From Chrysomallon squamiferum (taxonomy: Eukaryota > Mollusca > Gastropoda > Neomphalida > Peltospiridae), in contig CM022667.1 in NCBI GenBank assembly GCA_012295275.1, positions 5,244,208-5,308,207 of the forward strand: DNA of 64,000 nucleotides. The letters are read 5' to 3'. This document shows, piece after piece, positions 61,062-64,000 of this stretch. Under the pieces are notes generated by a model, which did no database searches, was not told the DNA's origin, and saw nothing but the letters and a program-made list of their open reading frames with translations. Position numbers and translations under genes: made by a program. The stretch's first letter is position 1; every line of letters starts with the position of its first letter.

Positions 61062-61671
61062 CTGAAAAGTGTTAGTAAGAAAATAAAAGCAATGTAGAAA
61101 CAAAGAAAGAAGGAAAAACTGTTATAATATTTTCAAGTAAATATTAATATTCATGAGAAAAAAAATACAGTGAAATGATGTAATAATTTACAACACAAGG
61201 GCAATACTTTTTCTATTGGTGTTTATTAAGTACTTTTAATGGGAAATGTACTATGACTCACGGATCTTATCTACTTAAGTACAGTTTATAGTACATTGTG
61301 GTTTGACTAACGTATTTTCTCTACTGATAGTTTAGTGGACATATTTTTTAGTGGACATATTTATTAACTGATGTATTTTATCAATTTGTATTTCTTAAGT
61401 ACTGTTTACAGGAAACGTAACATGACTAAACCATTTTATATTTTTCTCTGAGTTAAGTGCACATACTGGAAATGCGATATGACTAATACATTTTATCTAC
61501 ATGTGGTATAAACGAAGCATGACTAAAGCATTTTATGTTTCTGTTAGTTAAGTAAAGTTTACAGGACAGCAGTATGAGTAATAAATGTTATGTTCTTGAG
61601 GTAGCTAGGTGGAATTTATACATAATGTAGCAAACATAATGTATTAGTTAGACTGGTATGACGAAACTTAC

Positions 61672-61689
61672 CCTCAGTATTGCTATCGT
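61672..61689 (-). CDS. 18-nt micro-exon, DDSNTE
   Basis: [G]AC GAT AGC AAT ACT GAG [G] between tattttcag and gtaagtttcg. Confidence 0.8.
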
Positions 61690-61950
61690 CTGAAAATACG
61701 AGGAAAAATAAAAGAAATAAAAGAAAAACTGTAAATATTGATTAGCTAATGTATTTTATCAATTTGTGTTACTTAAATACAGTTTACAGAAACATAGCTT
61801 AAGAAATATATTTTATCTTTTTGCGTTAGTTTACTTCACAGAAAATGCAGTATGTTTAATGTATTTCTTCTACTTGTGTTAGATAAGTACAACTGATAGG
61901 AAATATAGTACCACTAATATATTAATAATACTGGGTATGACGAAACTTAC

Positions 61951-61968
61951 CCTCAACATTGCTGTCGT
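61951..61968 (-). CDS. 18-nt micro-exon, DDSNVE
   Basis: First intact array exon in transcription order. Identical to 30905, including flanks. Only 261 bp separate it from the exon at 61672, the shortest spacing in the array. Confidence 0.82.
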
Positions 61969-62891
61969 CTGAAAATATGAGGAGAAACAAAAGAAATAAA
62001 GAAAAAAGATAAAATGTTTCAAAAAATATGTATAAAAGATTTTAAAGAAAAATGGTAAAGTATAATAAATAAATGAACAATAATATTGAAGAAAAATAGA
62101 AATGATAAACGACCAACAACAATAACATGAAAATTAATAATAATAAAACCCTATTAACATTATGCATTATCAGTGTTATCTATATGACGTTTAATTATTT
62201 ATTATGAATTATTTTTTTTTCTCTTTAAATTATTGTTGTTTTTATTATTATTATTATTCTCTCCATCTATCCATATATATATATATATATATATAGTAAA
62301 TCTTAGAAGAATTTGTTTTCGATCGTGCTTTATATGCTAAGACTGAATTAAATATAATCATTTTTGTTAACTATATTTTTTGTGTGGATAAGTAGCAGAA
62401 ATTATTGTAATATATTGCATTACTCTTATACAACTAAGCATATTAATAAAGTTGTATACAAAGTTAAAATAAAACACAAAAAAATAAAACGCCTTTCATT
62501 TTTAGGTAATAAAAGTAAATTTTGTTTTTATTTGACTTGAATTGAGTTGGAATGTTCTACCAAACAATTTAAAGTGCAGATGTCAATATTTGATCTACCG
62601 TCACTTAGCACGAATTATTCACAGTATGACGTAAATTACTATTGCTATCATCGTTCGCATTTTGTGATAATAGAACAAAACTGAACTAAATAAAGCTTAA
62701 ATAGATCATTAAACTGTAACAAAAACATTTATAATAATGTACAAGAAAAAATATCGAAATAGAATAAAGTAAAAATTAAGAGAAATCAAAGGAGTGAGAT
62801 AGAATTCAAACATTAAACTAAAAGTACAGTTTATAGGTATGACTAATTTCCTAATAAGACTACCAATAATAATAAATATAACTAATCTTAG

Positions 62892-62909
62892 CATCGACAT
62901 CTCTGTCGA
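62892..62909 (-). pseudogene. Dead 18-nt micro-exon (donor GT to CT)
   Basis: TCGACAGAGATGTCGATG after an intact acttttcag acceptor; the donor reads ctaaga. Marks the degenerate right margin of the array. Confidence 0.58.
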
Positions 62910-64000
62910 CTGAAAAGTCTTAGGGAGAAAATAAAAGCAAAGTAGAAACAAATAGAGAAGGAATAAATATTAGAAAGTTATGTAGTAAATATTAATATTA
63001 AAGAGAAAGAATACTGTGATATATATATTTTTAATTAACTACACAAAAATAACGGCAACAAAAACAATAACAGGAACAACAACATCAATAACGACATATT
63101 AACATTATGGAAAAGGTATGTTGCGTTTCGTATTTTTTTATTTTCCATTTTCTATTATTGCTATTGTTCTGTTGGTCGATGGTATTTGATAAACACTGAA
63201 TTATTTATGATAATTAACAGTGAAGTTTAAGTTTAGTGTCGTCAAATAACCGAAATTATTGGAATGCGTGGCATTTCTCTAATAAAAATACATTTTGATT
63301 TCATGTAATTTAAACACATTTAGAATGTCATACGAACGACATTCAAGAGTAAACGTTAAGATTTTTGTCACTGGCGCTCATTAAACAGAATTTATCAGTG
63401 CGGTCAAAAAATCTGAGGAAGAAAATAACAGGAATGTACAAACAAATAAACAAGTAAAAAGTGATTAAAAATGTACAAAGTAAATATTAAAATTAAAGAG
63501 ACAAAATGCAGTAAAATAAATTAATAATTAATAACACAATAACAACAATAACAACAACAACAACAACAACAGCAACAAAAGTAGTACCACAGATAATAAT
63601 AAGAACAAAATTTTAATGTTATGGAGAAGAAAAGGTTGCCTTTCTTATTTTTTCATTATTGATTTTCTGGGTTTTGGGATTTTTTTTTCTAACGGTTGAT
63701 GGTATTTCATAAACACTGAATTATTTATAATAAGTGTGAACTATATGCTTTGTATTACTACATGGCAGATTGTTGGAATTCGTCGTGATTCTCTCGTAAA
63801 AATAAATTTAGTGTTTATGTAATTAATCTATGCAGACTAACAGTGCAGTACGAGCGCATCTCGTGTTTATCCAGTAAAAAGAAAGTTTGTTTCTATGCAA
63901 TTTAAATAAATGTAATAAGCGATATGAAAGAATTTCAAGTATAAACGTCAAGATTATATCTACTGGTTCTCGTTAAATACTTTTTGAGAAATGATATTGA
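62910..64000. other. Degenerate right margin of the array
   Basis: Intron-like filler related to the array (ctgaattatttat, ttggaatgc, ttctctaataaaa) recurs about every 500 bp, with (AAC)n at 63539-63573, but no micro-exon with two splice sites was found. Confidence 0.5.

Larger units (their letters stand above)
16700..62950 (-). repeat. Micro-exon array: repeated exon-intron units
   Basis: About 46 kb of units spaced 0.26-1.25 kb. A typical unit, read on the plus strand, is a 58-bp-period minisatellite, then gtatgacgaaacttac (donor complement), then the micro-exon, then ctgaaaa plus a purine-rich stretch (complement of the acceptor tract), then AT-rich filler with (TA)n or (TTA)n. Introns contain nothing else I recognise. 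Open frames of 60-104 codons inside them are not in the exon frame. Confidence 0.85.

Noticed and set aside
16700-62950. CRISPR-like regularly spaced repeats
   Set aside because: Eukaryotic splice signals, long AT-rich spacers that are themselves repeated, and no cas genes.

Overview
The window is AT-rich metazoan nuclear DNA. It is crowded with microsatellites such as (GA)n, (TAA)n, (TA)n and (GTAT)n, it has no long open reading frames, and its coding sequence is broken into very short exons with canonical GT-AG splice sites. The repeat texture, a MULE/FLYWCH-type transposase relic, a weak match to a cephalopod tRNA-derived SINE head and the Ig-like exons all fit a mollusc, most likely a cephalopod. 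That assignment is a judgement, not something I can prove here. Every gene feature I can support lies on the minus strand, so transcription runs from high to low coordinates.

Region 1 (about 16.7-62.9 kb) is the main discovery: a tandem array of micro-exons buried in repetitive intronic DNA. I find 64 apparently intact micro-exons. Most are 18 nt, with 36-, 39- and 45-nt classes. Each has a polypyrimidine tract plus AG acceptor on one side and gtaagt or a close variant on the other. Every one has a length divisible by three and is open in the same phase (phase 1 in, phase 1 out), so any subset could be joined without breaking the frame. Each encodes a 6-15 residue module: acidic DDSxxE and VASDVD types, basic/proline AGSKPK and GRPKPI types, and proline-rich APVPKPPLPDTN or VLTQPDIDNLPPLNE types. 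The modules are arranged in higher-order repeats of about 2.3 kb (three exons), 4.6 kb (seven exons) and 1.81 kb (three exons). Some copies are nearly identical, so amplification is recent. At least six further copies have lost a splice site or picked up a stop, and in six more places the exon has been deleted.

Region 2 (11.5-16.3 kb) looks like the 3' end of the same gene. It holds a 15-nt exon, three 27-nt exons, a 45-nt exon and a possible 21-nt exon, all phase 1, then a terminal coding exon with a stop codon at 11554. That exon encodes a 44-residue basic-then-polar tail with a YETF and a DNPAF motif, resembling a short cytoplasmic tail. I could not find the exon(s) joining the last phase-1 exon to this phase-2 tail, and I found no convincing transmembrane exon.

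Region 3 (6.3-11.5 kb) contains mobile-element debris: a frameshifted MULE transposase pseudogene, a 201-bp palindromic MITE with 43-bp perfect inverted ends plus a partial second copy, and a possible SINE fragment. Region 4 (1-6.3 kb) holds a second block of symmetric phase-1 exons: two complete Ig-like domain exons (DEGxWxC motif, seven matching cysteines), the start of a third cut by the window edge, and five micro-exons of 12-21 nt. Part of this block is a segmental duplication.

Together the window looks like one or two genes of the micro-exon-gene type, known in principle from schistosomes, where symmetric micro-exons allow combinatorial splicing of a variable, probably extracellular, low-complexity protein. 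The 5' end (promoter, signal peptide) is not in the window. Transcript evidence is needed before expression or inclusion of individual exons can be claimed.
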